Counted from the stretch's first letter, positions 1 through 5,773 are shown. The stretch is 7,063 nucleotides of DNA from an uncultured Ilumatobacter sp. (GCA_937891565.1 CALAHA010000424.1:1-7063), one strand, 5' to 3'. Translations and numbers: made by a program. Notes: generated by a model not told the origin, from the sequence alone.

Positions 1-1293
1 CGACGGAGCTTCGAAGGTCTTGTCGTGGCTGCCGTATTCTTCCGCCTTCTGAGCCATCAGGCCGACGTTCGCGACGGTGCCCATCGTGGTCGGGTCATAC
101 GCCCCATTTGAGATGCAATCGTCAATGACGACCTGGTAGATGCCGGCGTAGCTACTGTCGGGGATAGTCGCCTTGACATCCTGCAGCTCCCCCGCCAAGT
201 TCCACATCTGACCCGACGTACGGATCATTGCGGGCATCGATGCGTCGACGATCACATCGCTCGGAACGTGCAGATTGGTGATGCCGTTGTCCGAATCGAC
301 CATGGCAAGGTCGGGACCATTTTCGAGGGCGGCAGCGATGTCAGCCTCGATCTCGGCCTGCTTGTCGGCAGACAGGTTCGACAACGAAGCGATCACTTGA
401 CCAAGACCGTTGTTTGGATGCGCGCCAGCTTCGGCCAGTGCTGCACCGTGTTTTGCGAACACATCAGAGAAGTAAGCCCTCACAGCGTGGCCGAAAATGA
501 TCGGGTCAGACACCTTCATCATCGTCGCCTTGAGATGCAGCGAGAACAGCACGCCCCGTTCCTTGGCGTCAGCGATCTGTGTATTGAGGAAGGAGCGAAG
601 GGCGTCGACACTCATCACCGTGGAGTCGATCACTTCGTCGGCGAGCACCGGAATGGATTCCTTGAGCACCGTGACCGAACCATCAGCGGCGACGTGCTCT
701 ATGCGCAGAGCACCGGCCTCAGACACCGTGACTGACTGCTCGTTATGCGCGAAGTCGCCGTCAGTCATGGTGGCGACGTGGCTCTTCGATTCATTCGACC
801 AGGCGCCCATCGAATGCGGGTTGGCCTTGGCATAGTCCTTGACTGCCTTCGGCGCCCGCCGATCGGAGTTGCCCTGGCGCAGCACCGGGTTCACGGCTGA
901 GCCCATCGTGCTGCCGTATGCAACCTTGATCGCCTTTTCGTCGTCGGTCGTTGCGTCGTCCGGGTACTCAGGGAGGTCGAACCCCCGCGCCTGGAGTTCG
1001 GCGATCGCGGCCTCGAGTTGCGGCACCGATGCGGAGATGTTCGGGAGCTTGATGATGTTAGCTTCCGGAGTGAGTGCCATTTCGCCGAGCTCGGCGAGCG
1101 CATCAACAACACGCTGCCCCTCGGCGAGGTGATCCGGGAAGGCCGCCAGGATTCGGGCAGCGAGCGAGATGTCACGTGTCTCGACACTGATGTCGGCTGC
1201 GCCCGCGAACGCCTCGATGATCGGAAGTAACGAATACGTAGCAAGTGCAGGTGCTTCGTCGGTGAACGTGTAGATGATCTTCGAGTTACTCAT
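1..1293 (-). CDS. icd: Monomeric NADP-dependent isocitrate dehydrogenase, N-terminal 431 residues (3' end beyond window)
   Basis: Oxidative decarboxylation of isocitrate to 2-oxoglutarate with NADP+ in the cytoplasmic TCA cycle. The translated product opens MSNSKIIYTFTDEAPALATY and follows the large monomeric (Icd2-type, about 740 residues) family rather than the dimeric enzyme. From memory of the Azotobacter vinelandii enzyme, its key positions fall at identical numbers here: S132, N135, R139 and R145 (in GSAVNPVLRQGNSDRR) for isocitrate, K255 (LHLKATMMK) and Y420 (EEYGSHDK) for catalysis, and D350 (DVIVDASMPAM) for the metal. No gaps or frameshifts appear over 431 codons. The remaining ~310 residues, including the other metal aspartates, lie off the left edge. 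The ATG at 1291-1293 is chosen because it gives the family N terminus exactly and has a GGAG box 7 bases upstream. It is divergent from the acyl-CoA dehydrogenase gene. The family call is near certain; only completeness is unknown. Confidence 0.97.
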   Translation of the reverse strand, partial: MSNSKIIYTFTDEAPALATYSLLPIIEAFAGAADISVETRDISLAARILAAFPDHLAEGQRVVDALAELGEMALTPEANIIKLPNISASVPQLEAAIAELQARGFDLPEYPDDATTDDEKAIKVAYGSTMGSAVNPVLRQGNSDRRAPKAVKDYAKANPHSMGAWSNESKSHVATMTDGDFAHNEQSVTVSEAGALRIEHVAADGSVTVLKESIPVLADEVIDSTVMSVDALRSFLNTQIADAKERGVLFSLHLKATMMKVSDPIIFGHAVRAYFSDVFAKHGAALAEAGAHPNNGLGQVIASLSNLSADKQAEIEADIAAALENGPDLAMVDSDNGITNLHVPSDVIVDASMPAMIRTSGQMWNLAGELQDVKATIPDSSYAGIYQVVIDDCISNGAYDPTTMGTVANVGLMAQKAEEYGSHDKTFEAPS

Positions 1294-1300
1294 GAGGGGT

Positions 1301-1304
1301 CTCC
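1301..1304 (-). promoter_or_regulatory. Ribosome binding site of isocitrate dehydrogenase
   Basis: On the minus strand GGAG stands 7 bases before the ATG at 1293, a normal Shine-Dalgarno spacing. It supports that start and contrasts with the three plus-strand genes of the window, which have no usable site. Confidence 0.65.
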
Positions 1305-1328
1305 GAACCAATGTGCGGGCGCTGACGA

Positions 1329-1364
1329 GCAGACGGGACTTGTCTGCAACTTGTCTTGAGCGTA
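1329..1364 (-). promoter_or_regulatory. Candidate promoter -10 and repeat-bearing leader of isocitrate dehydrogenase
   Basis: On the minus strand TACGCT (1359-1364) fits the TANNNT -10 pattern; the hexamer 17 bases upstream, CTGCGA, matches TTGACA at only three positions. Transcription would begin near 1350-1352, leaving a leader of about 58 bases. Just downstream is an 8-base direct repeat, AGACAAGT TGC AGACAAGT (1338-1356, period 11), and overlapping it an inverted repeat GCAGAC-7-GTCTGC (1329-1347). These could be an operator or an mRNA hairpin. Seen: the repeats and the box. Inferred: promoter and regulatory role. Confidence 0.35.
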
Positions 1365-1474
1365 GCGCACCCTGCCAACGATCGCAGCCCTGCAGTCACA
1401 CCACCCCGGATCAGAGGAAGTCCCAGGAATCAGGGTGTCGGAACGTGAGTAGGGCCAGCTCGGCGCTCCCGTCG

Positions 1475-1480
1475 TATCGT
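1475..1480 (+). promoter_or_regulatory. Candidate -10 box of the acyl-CoA dehydrogenase gene (leaderless)
   Basis: TATCGT fits TANNNT. It ends 5 bases before GTG 1486 and 8 bases before ATG 1489, so transcription should start at or within three bases of the start codon. No purine-rich ribosome binding site precedes either codon. No convincing -35 is seen 16-18 bases upstream. Confidence 0.4.
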
Positions 1481-1488
1481 AAGCAGTG

Positions 1489-2595
1489 ATGGACTTCGAC
1501 TGGACCCCCGAACAGAACGCCCTGCGCGAGCAGGCCCGACATGTCGCGGCCGATGCCGTTGCCAAGTACGGCCGGCACAACGATTCCTGGATCAACGGCT
1601 ACTCGAAAGACTTTGCCCGCGACCTCGGGGCACTCGGCTGGGTCGGCATGTGCTGGCCCTCCGAATTCGGCGGTGGTGGCCGACCGCCGATCGATCGCCT
1701 CATCGTCGGCGAAGAGTTGATTGCCGCCGGTGCGCCCATCGCCGCCATGTGGTTCGCCGATCGCCAGATGGGTCCAACGCTGATCGCCTACGGCACCCCC
1801 GATCAGCAGGCCGAGTTCCTGCCCAGCATGCTCACGGGCGACACCACCTGGTGCATCGGCATGTCGGAGCCCGACTCCGGTTCCGACCTCGCGTCGCTCT
1901 CGACAAGTGCAGTTCGCGACGGCGACGACTTCATCATCAACGGTCAGAAGATCTGGACGAGCTTCGGTGATGAAGCCGACTACTGCTATCTCATCTGTCG
2001 CACCGACGCGTCCGGCCCGCCGCACCGAGGCATCAGCGAGATCATCGTCCCAATGGACACGCCCGGCGTTGAGGTCCGTCCAATCACCGACATGACGACC
2101 AACCGTCACTTCTGCGAGGTGTACTTCACCGACGCTCGCGTGCCTGCCGTCAACCTCGTCGGGGTCGAGGGCAACGCCTTCAAACAGACGATGGTGCAGC
2201 TCGAACACGAACGTGGCGGCATCGACCGACTTGTCTCGAACAAGGCGCTGTATGACCTCGCACTCGAGCGTGCCGACACGAGTGATCCTCGCGTCCGGCA
2301 AGAGATCGCCGCTCTCGAGATCGGCTACCGGCTCGGCCGCATCCTGGTCACACGCGAGGTGCTCCGCCAGGCGCCCAACGGCTTCTCCGCAGCAACGAAG
2401 TGTTTCTGCACCGAACACGAGATCAAGGTCGCCGACTTCGTTGCGAAGACCTTTGGCGCCGACGCGCTGCTCTGGAGCGACGTCACCAAGGGTTTCACAT
2501 ACGGACCCGGGTACACGATTATGGGTGGCACCTCGAACATCATGCGCAACATTCTGGGCGAGCGTGTGCTCGGCCTTGCACGCGAGCCGCGCTAG
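1489..2595 (+). CDS. Acyl-CoA dehydrogenase, FadE-like
   Basis: FAD-dependent alpha,beta-desaturation of an acyl-CoA thioester in the cytoplasm; electrons normally pass to electron-transfer flavoprotein. The 368-residue product has the family order: helical N domain (1-120), beta domain with the FAD segment GMSEPDSGSDLAS (124-136) and NGQKIWTS (151-158), then the signature FCEVYFTDARVPAVNLVG (208-225), and a helical C domain ending MGGTSNIMRNILGERVLGLAR. The position that carries the catalytic Glu in MCAD/SCAD-type enzymes (EGT) is Gly346 or Gly347 (GGT) here, as in many actinobacterial FadE proteins; E241 in LEHERGG is the best alternative base by analogy with isovaleryl-CoA dehydrogenase. 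It has no adjacent second dehydrogenase, thiolase or ligase gene, so the substrate cannot be named. ATG 1489 is preferred; GTG 1486 adds one residue and fits a leaderless transcript about as well. It converges on the anti-sigma gene with a 27-base gap. Confidence 0.92.
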   Translation: MDFDWTPEQNALREQARHVAADAVAKYGRHNDSWINGYSKDFARDLGALGWVGMCWPSEFGGGGRPPIDRLIVGEELIAAGAPIAAMWFADRQMGPTLIAYGTPDQQAEFLPSMLTGDTTWCIGMSEPDSGSDLASLSTSAVRDGDDFIINGQKIWTSFGDEADYCYLICRTDASGPPHRGISEIIVPMDTPGVEVRPITDMTTNRHFCEVYFTDARVPAVNLVGVEGNAFKQTMVQLEHERGGIDRLVSNKALYDLALERADTSDPRVRQEIAALEIGYRLGRILVTREVLRQAPNGFSAATKCFCTEHEIKVADFVAKTFGADALLWSDVTKGFTYGPGYTIMGGTSNIMRNILGERVLGLAREPR

Positions 2596-2622
2596 GACGA
2601 CATCGTCGCCGGGCCGGGTGCG

Positions 2623-3321
2623 TTACGGGTTGATCTCAGTGCGCAGGACCACTTCGCCTGACGACCCCTGACCTTCGTTACCTCTCCCGGCGGCTGCTTC
2701 GAGCGTGATCGTGAACATTTCAACGCGTTCGAGTTCGACACCAGCCCACAAAGTGACCTTGACGCCGTCGTGGAACGTTCCAACCGGGAAGAGATCGCCG
2801 TCGACCGTTGTGAGCCAACCGGCGTAAAACGAACCGTTATCGCGGCGGGGCAGGCTGGCCGCATCGAGTTCAATACGCAGGCCGGAGTCAAACAACGTGA
2901 CCGTGATGGCACCGGATTGGCCGTCGGTCCGCCCAGTCGGCACGAGTTCAGCCGAGAACGAGTCAACGTCCTCGACGCCACTCAGCCCACTCAGTAGCAC
3001 CAGACCGCCGAACAGAAAGGCGATAGCTGCTGCTGCGCCCAGAAGCGCCGGCCGGACCCATGAGCGACGGCCGTGAGAACCCGACGGGGCTGCGTAGGTC
3101 GCCGCAGCATTGACCGATTCTGAACTGATAGCGCTGACGACACGATCGCTGAGGTCGTCACCAGGCGAGTCCCACATGGTCGGATTGGCAAGCAGCGCTC
3201 CGAACTGTGCATCGAACTCGGCGTTCGCCTCAGGGTTGGATTCGTCTGCGTTGTCGAGCTCGCTCATCGCCGAACCCAGTTCATCGCCAACTCGTTCATG
3301 AAGAGTGTCATCAGCTTCCAT
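2623..3321 (-). CDS. Anti-sigma factor, RskA-like, single membrane span
   Basis: Probable membrane-anchored inhibitor of the sigma factor encoded 49 bases upstream. The 232-residue product has an acidic N-terminal cytoplasmic part (1-85) with a helical segment LANPTMWDSPGDDLSDRVVSAI, a basic stop (GRRSWVR, 84-90), one hydrophobic span at about 91-113, and an external domain (120-232) containing FYAGWLTTVDGDLFPVGTF and VTLWAGVELERVEMFTITLE. That domain resembles the C-terminal domain of anti-sigma-K factors. The protein has no cysteine and no HxxxCxxC zinc anti-sigma motif, so zinc redox sensing is unlikely; family knowledge suggests release by regulated proteolysis. No Shine-Dalgarno sequence is visible before ATG 3319-3321, and the 49-base gap is AT-richer than its surroundings. 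Being second after the sigma gene is the usual order. The family call is firm; the partner is inferred from position. Confidence 0.85.
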   Translation of the reverse strand: MEADDTLHERVGDELGSAMSELDNADESNPEANAEFDAQFGALLANPTMWDSPGDDLSDRVVSAISSESVNAAATYAAPSGSHGRRSWVRPALLGAAAAIAFLFGGLVLLSGLSGVEDVDSFSAELVPTGRTDGQSGAITVTLFDSGLRIELDAASLPRRDNGSFYAGWLTTVDGDLFPVGTFHDGVKVTLWAGVELERVEMFTITLEAAAGRGNEGQGSSGEVVLRTEINP

Positions 3322-3370
3322 TGTTCAATATGTCGTTCGAGAGTGTTCGGTTCCCAAATCTTTACCCGGC

Positions 3371-3988
3371 TCACGAGTTCGGTCCCTGAAGGTGAGCCAG
3401 TCGGTTCGCCAGGCGTCGATGGGCCCGATGCAATCGTGACTTGACGGTGCCGACAGCGATACCCAGACGCTCGGCGATTTCAGCATGCGTGTGGCCCTCG
3501 ACGTGCTGCATCTTGACAAGCTCTCGTTCATCAGGTTCGAGACCCTCAATCGCGGCCCGGACACTCCACACCGTTTCGATCTGCTCGGCGTTCGGGGCCA
3601 GGGTGACCAATGCGGAGTCAACCAGGTCGGCGACTTCGAGTGATCCGGCGGGCCGGCGCTGCTCCCGACGCAGCACATCGATCGCTGCACGCCGCGCAAT
3701 GGTTGCCAGCCACGGAGCGAAATCACGGCCCGGCTCGAACTGATCAGCGTTGCGCCATGCCTGCAGGAACACGTGCTGGGTCACTTCCTCAGCCCGCTGC
3801 CGATCTTTCAGCATGCAATGAGCCACAGTGAATACCAGCCCGCCGAAACGCTCGTACAACATGCGGACGGCGGCCTCGTCACCCTCAGTCAGGGCCAGCG
3901 CGAGGGCAGCGTCTTCCTGTACGACGTGCGCTGGGCGAAACTGTTCCATTCGATCGACAGCGTATTCGGCCAGGTCTACGACAGGCAT
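3371..3988 (-). CDS. ECF-type RNA polymerase sigma factor (sigma-70 family)
   Basis: Directs RNA polymerase to a private set of promoters. The 205-residue protein holds region 2 at about 28-112 (LALTEGDEAAVRMLYERFGG, then AEEVTQHVFLQAWRNADQFE and FAPWLATIARRAAIDVLRRE) and region 4 at about 138-197 (LEPDERELVKMQHVEGHTHAEIAERL, with the helix-turn-helix GIAVGTVKSRLHRAHRRL). There is no region 3 and no long C-terminal extension, as expected for ECF factors. With the RskA-like gene behind it, it resembles the SigK/RskA type of pair, but assignment to a numbered ECF group needs a search. The start at ATG 3986-3988 is chosen for a modest AGG 4 bases upstream; the internal ATG at 3947-3949 (Met14) is a real alternative because the conserved domain starts only near residue 25. 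It is divergent from the aldo/keto reductase gene by 22 bases. I found no clear ECF promoter (GGAAC with CGTC) in front of it, so autoregulation is unsupported. Confidence 0.93.
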   Translation of the reverse strand: MPVVDLAEYAVDRMEQFRPAHVVQEDAALALALTEGDEAAVRMLYERFGGLVFTVAHCMLKDRQRAEEVTQHVFLQAWRNADQFEPGRDFAPWLATIARRAAIDVLRREQRRPAGSLEVADLVDSALVTLAPNAEQIETVWSVRAAIEGLEPDERELVKMQHVEGHTHAEIAERLGIAVGTVKSRLHRAHRRLANRLAHLQGPNS

Positions 3989-3998
3989 GACCTGGCCC

Positions 3999-4004
3999 TA
4001 CTCT
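3999..4004 (+). promoter_or_regulatory. Candidate -10 box of the aldo/keto reductase gene (leaderless)
   Basis: TACTCT fits TANNNT and ends exactly 6 bases before ATG 4011, the spacing expected when the A of ATG is the first transcribed base. The box lies in the 22-base gap between the divergent starts, so any -35 would lie inside the first codons of the sigma gene; ACGACA at 3978-3983 is a weak candidate with a short 15-base spacer. Confidence 0.42.
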
Positions 4005-4010
4005 GCGGTC

Positions 4011-4997
4011 ATGGAACATGTGCGATTCGGCCGAACCGGCCTCAAAGTTTCCCGCCTCTGCCTCGGAACGATGACGTTCGGCTTCCAGGCCGACCGTGCA
4101 ACGTCCATCGCAATCATGGACGCTGCGGCCGACGCTGGCATCACGTTCTTCGACACCGCCGACATGTACCCCAATGCCGGCACCTTCGAGTCGATGGGTG
4201 CGACCGAGACCATCATCGGCGAATGGATGCACGGTCGACGCGACGACTTCATCCTTGCCAGCAAGTGCTTCTTCCCGACCGGCAAGCAGCCGTGGAAGGC
4301 AGGCAACAGCCGCCACAACATCATGCGCTCGATCGAGGCATCGCTGCGGCGGTTGCAGACCGACTACCTCGATCTGTACCAACTCCATGCGTGGGACCCC
4401 ACGACCCCGATCGAAGAGACCCTGAGCGCCTTGGACGATCTGGTCCGCTCAGGCAAGGTCCGCTACGTCGGCTGTTCGAACATGATGGCGTGGCGAATCG
4501 CCCGTGCAATCGGCCGCAGCGAGACGTTGGGCCTCTGCAAGTTCGAGAGTGTGCAGCCCCGCTACAACCTCCTGTTCCGGGAAAACGAACGCGAGCTCTT
4601 CCCGCTGTGCGCCGAGGAAGGACTCGCCGTCATGGCGTACAACCCGCTGGCTGGCGGGCTCCTCACGGGCAAGCATCGCGGTACCCCCACCCAAGGCACG
4701 CGCTTTACCCTTGGAACCGCTGCTGAGCGCTACCGAGAGCGGTACTGGGACGATGCAAAGCTCCGTACCGTCGATGCATTCCAGCAGATCGCCGAGGACG
4801 CCGGCATCCCGATGACCACCCTGGCCATCGGCTGGGTCCTTGCCAACCCGGTCGTGACCTCACCGATTCTCGGTGCCAGCCGGCCCGAACAGCTCACAGC
4901 GTCGGTCGCAGCGCTCGGAACACCGCTCGAGGCCGACGTCTTGCAGCAATTGAACGAACTCACTCACGAGTACCGCTTTGGCGACAACGAACGCTGA
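4011..4997 (+). CDS. Aldo/keto reductase
   Basis: NAD(P)H-dependent reduction of a carbonyl (or the reverse oxidation) in the cytoplasm. The 328-residue product starts MEHVRFGRTGLKVSRLCLGT and shows the four catalytic residues of the TIM-barrel family: D48 and Y53 (FFDTADMY), K85 (ASKCFF) and H126 (DLYQLHAWD). Later barrel strands are also typical: VRYVGCSNMMAWRI (150-163), VQPRYNLL (181-188), MAYNPLAGGLLTGK (208-221) and, near the cofactor phosphate, SPILGASRPEQL (284-295). The reading frame stays open upstream to 3828, but that extension is antisense to the sigma gene, low in plausible protein sequence, and the family N terminus begins at ATG 4011. The usual substrate prediction is unsafe in this family. 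It is divergent from the ECF sigma gene, making it a candidate target of that factor, although its -10 looks like a housekeeping one. Confidence 0.94.
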   Translation: MEHVRFGRTGLKVSRLCLGTMTFGFQADRATSIAIMDAAADAGITFFDTADMYPNAGTFESMGATETIIGEWMHGRRDDFILASKCFFPTGKQPWKAGNSRHNIMRSIEASLRRLQTDYLDLYQLHAWDPTTPIEETLSALDDLVRSGKVRYVGCSNMMAWRIARAIGRSETLGLCKFESVQPRYNLLFRENERELFPLCAEEGLAVMAYNPLAGGLLTGKHRGTPTQGTRFTLGTAAERYRERYWDDAKLRTVDAFQQIAEDAGIPMTTLAIGWVLANPVVTSPILGASRPEQLTASVAALGTPLEADVLQQLNELTHEYRFGDNER

Positions 4998-5008
4998 ACG
5001 AGCACAAG

Positions 5009-5036
5009 CCAGACGCAACCAGACGCAACCAGACAG
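5009..5036 (+). repeat. Short tandem repeat, 10-base unit CCAGACGCAA
   Basis: Two full copies of CCAGACGCAA (5009-5018, 5019-5028) are followed by a partial third copy CCAGAC (5029-5034) and a diverged remainder. It starts 11 bases after the aldo/keto reductase stop. No coding or hairpin role is visible. Confidence 0.75.
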
Positions 5037-5040
5037 GGCC

Positions 5041-5077
5041 AGAAAACGACAAAAGACCTGGTACCGCAGTACGCAGG
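5041..5077 (-). terminator. Probable intrinsic terminator of tRNA-Val
   Basis: On the minus strand, 12 bases after the tRNA, CCTG-C-GTAC pairs with GTAC-CAGG around a TGCG loop: 8 base pairs with one bulged C (5057-5077). It is followed at once by TCTTTTGTCGTTTT, an interrupted T tract (5043-5056). Read on the plus strand the hairpin lacks a T tract, so it would serve the tRNA and not the aldo/keto reductase gene. Confidence 0.6.
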
Positions 5078-5089
5078 CCTTCGATCTTG

Positions 5090-5163
5090 TGGGCACGCAG
5101 GGATTCGAACCCTGGACCTCTACCGTGTCATGGTAGCGCTCTAACCAACTGAGCTACGCGCCC
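5090..5163 (-). tRNA. tRNA-Val, anticodon GAC
   Basis: The 74-base minus-strand sequence folds fully: acceptor arm GGGCGCG with CGTGCCC (one G-T pair), D arm GCTC/GAGC around AGTTGGTTA, anticodon stem CTACC/GGTAG with loop ATGACAC, variable loop AGGTC, T arm CAGGG/CCCTG with loop TTCGAAT, and discriminator A. Loop positions 34-36 are GAC, which reads the valine codon GUC. The CCA end is not encoded (CAA follows the discriminator), so it must be added after transcription. It stands alone, convergent with the aldo/keto reductase gene and divergent from the DoxX gene. Confidence 0.96.
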
Positions 5164-5175
5164 GTAGCGCCAGAC

Positions 5176-5181
5176 AAGCTA
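5176..5181 (-). promoter_or_regulatory. Candidate -10 box of tRNA-Val
   Basis: On the minus strand TAGCTT fits TANNNT and ends 12 bases before the mature tRNA 5' end, giving a short precursor leader of about 6 bases for RNase P to remove. No good -35 is seen. Confidence 0.4.
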
Positions 5182-5242
5182 CCAGTTGCCGACGCCGTCC
5201 CCACGCAGGATCTCGACGTGATTTCTGATTGCGTCATCTCGC

Positions 5243-5248
5243 TACCGT
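5243..5248 (+). promoter_or_regulatory. Candidate -10 box of the DoxX-family gene (leaderless)
   Basis: TACCGT fits TANNNT and is separated from GTG 5255 by exactly 6 bases, AGGAGG. Those 6 bases look like a perfect Shine-Dalgarno sequence but touch the start codon, too close to act as one for this start. Transcription starting on the G of GTG explains the arrangement better. The -35 is not recognisable. Confidence 0.42.
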
Positions 5249-5254
5249 AGGAGG

Positions 5255-5752
5255 GTGACCGAATACGACCTCGCCCTCTTCATCCTCCGAGTTGCGCTCG
5301 GCCTCACGTTGGCTGCCCACGGCGCCAACAAGTTCAGGGCTGGCCTCGACGGCGTGGCAAGCTGGTTCAACAGCATGGGGATGCGGCCTGGCGCCATGCA
5401 CGCCCGGTTTGCGGCCGGTGGCGAGGTGCTGGCTGGGCTCTTTCTGGCTGCCGGCCTGCTGACCAGCTTCGCGGCGCTGGGCTTCGTCGGTCTGATGGCT
5501 GTCGCTGCAGTCACCGTGCATCTCTCGAAGGGATTCTTCATCCTCGACGAGGGCTGGGAATATGTCTTCATCTTGGGGGTCACCGCTGTCGCCATTGCAC
5601 TCCTTGGCCCCGGTCGTTGGTCGATCGACCGAGTTATCGGTATCGACGACAACCTCGATGGCTGGTTCGGGCTGGCGATTTCTGCCGGCGGCGGCCTGGC
5701 TGCTGCCGGAGGCCTGCTCAGCGTCTTCTATCGACCGCCCAAGGGCGAGTGA
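5255..5752 (+). CDS. DoxX family integral membrane protein
   Basis: A small membrane protein of 165 residues with hydrophobic segments at about 5-22, 53-71, 73-91, 104-119 and 136-157. The family features are clear: an N terminus of the form DLALFILRVALGLTLAAHGA followed by NKF, then MGMRPGAMHARFAAGGEVLAG with the conserved Glu57, a His-Leu before KGFF, WEYVFILG, and GPGRWSIDR at 118-126. DoxX proteins are variously linked to quinol oxidase subunits in archaea and, in mycobacteria, to a membrane oxidoreductase complex with superoxide dismutase; nothing in this neighbourhood points to either, so no function is assigned. The GTG start is chosen because the family begins only a few residues before DLALF and because of the -10 spacing. 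It is convergent with hemW across 15 bases. Confidence 0.88.
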   Translation: MTEYDLALFILRVALGLTLAAHGANKFRAGLDGVASWFNSMGMRPGAMHARFAAGGEVLAGLFLAAGLLTSFAALGFVGLMAVAAVTVHLSKGFFILDEGWEYVFILGVTAVAIALLGPGRWSIDRVIGIDDNLDGWFGLAISAGGGLAAAGGLLSVFYRPPKGE

Positions 5753-5756
5753 CTCA

Positions 5757-5773
5757 GACTGATCGGATCAGTC
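5757..5773. repeat. 17-base palindrome between convergent genes
   Basis: GACTGATCGGATCAGTC has 8-base perfect arms around a central G. It begins 5 bases after the DoxX stop and overlaps the hemW stop codon (5768-5770). As RNA it could fold with a 6-7 pair stem and a 3-5 base loop on either strand; there is no T tract on either side, so a bidirectional terminator is possible but not shown. Confidence 0.7.

Noticed and set aside
268..735. 155-codon plus-strand frame opposite isocitrate dehydrogenase
   Set aside because: The opposite strand encodes a residue-for-residue recognisable enzyme with all checked active-site positions intact.
1440..1473. GGAAC followed by CGTC, resembling an ECF promoter before the acyl-CoA dehydrogenase
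   Set aside because: The spacer is 25 bases; ECF promoters need about 16-17.
1411..2418. 335-codon open frame on the minus strand, opposite the acyl-CoA dehydrogenase
   Set aside because: It mirrors the codon periodicity of the high-GC sense gene, its product has no recognisable motif and it would overlap a clear enzyme gene over nearly its full length.
2596..2622. GACGA-CA-TCGTC inverted repeat between the acyl-CoA dehydrogenase and anti-sigma stops
   Set aside because: A 4-5 base stem without a T tract is too weak to call a terminator.
3322..3370. GGAAC in the gap before the anti-sigma gene as an internal ECF promoter
   Set aside because: The following CGAC lies only 14 bases away and there is no CGTC; the fit is poor.
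3828..4010. 61-codon N-terminal extension of the aldo/keto reductase
   Set aside because: It is antisense to the sigma factor, is not part of the family N terminus, and a -10 box lies just before the ATG at 4011.
4026..4035. Palindrome TTCGGCCGAA near the start of the aldo/keto reductase gene
   Set aside because: It lies in codons for conserved residues (FGRTG) and a 10-base GC-rich palindrome is easily expected by chance.
3773..4726. 317-codon plus-strand frame overlapping the sigma gene start and the aldo/keto reductase
   Set aside because: It is rich in Arg, His and Pro, typical of an off-frame reading of GC-rich DNA, and it crosses two well-supported genes.
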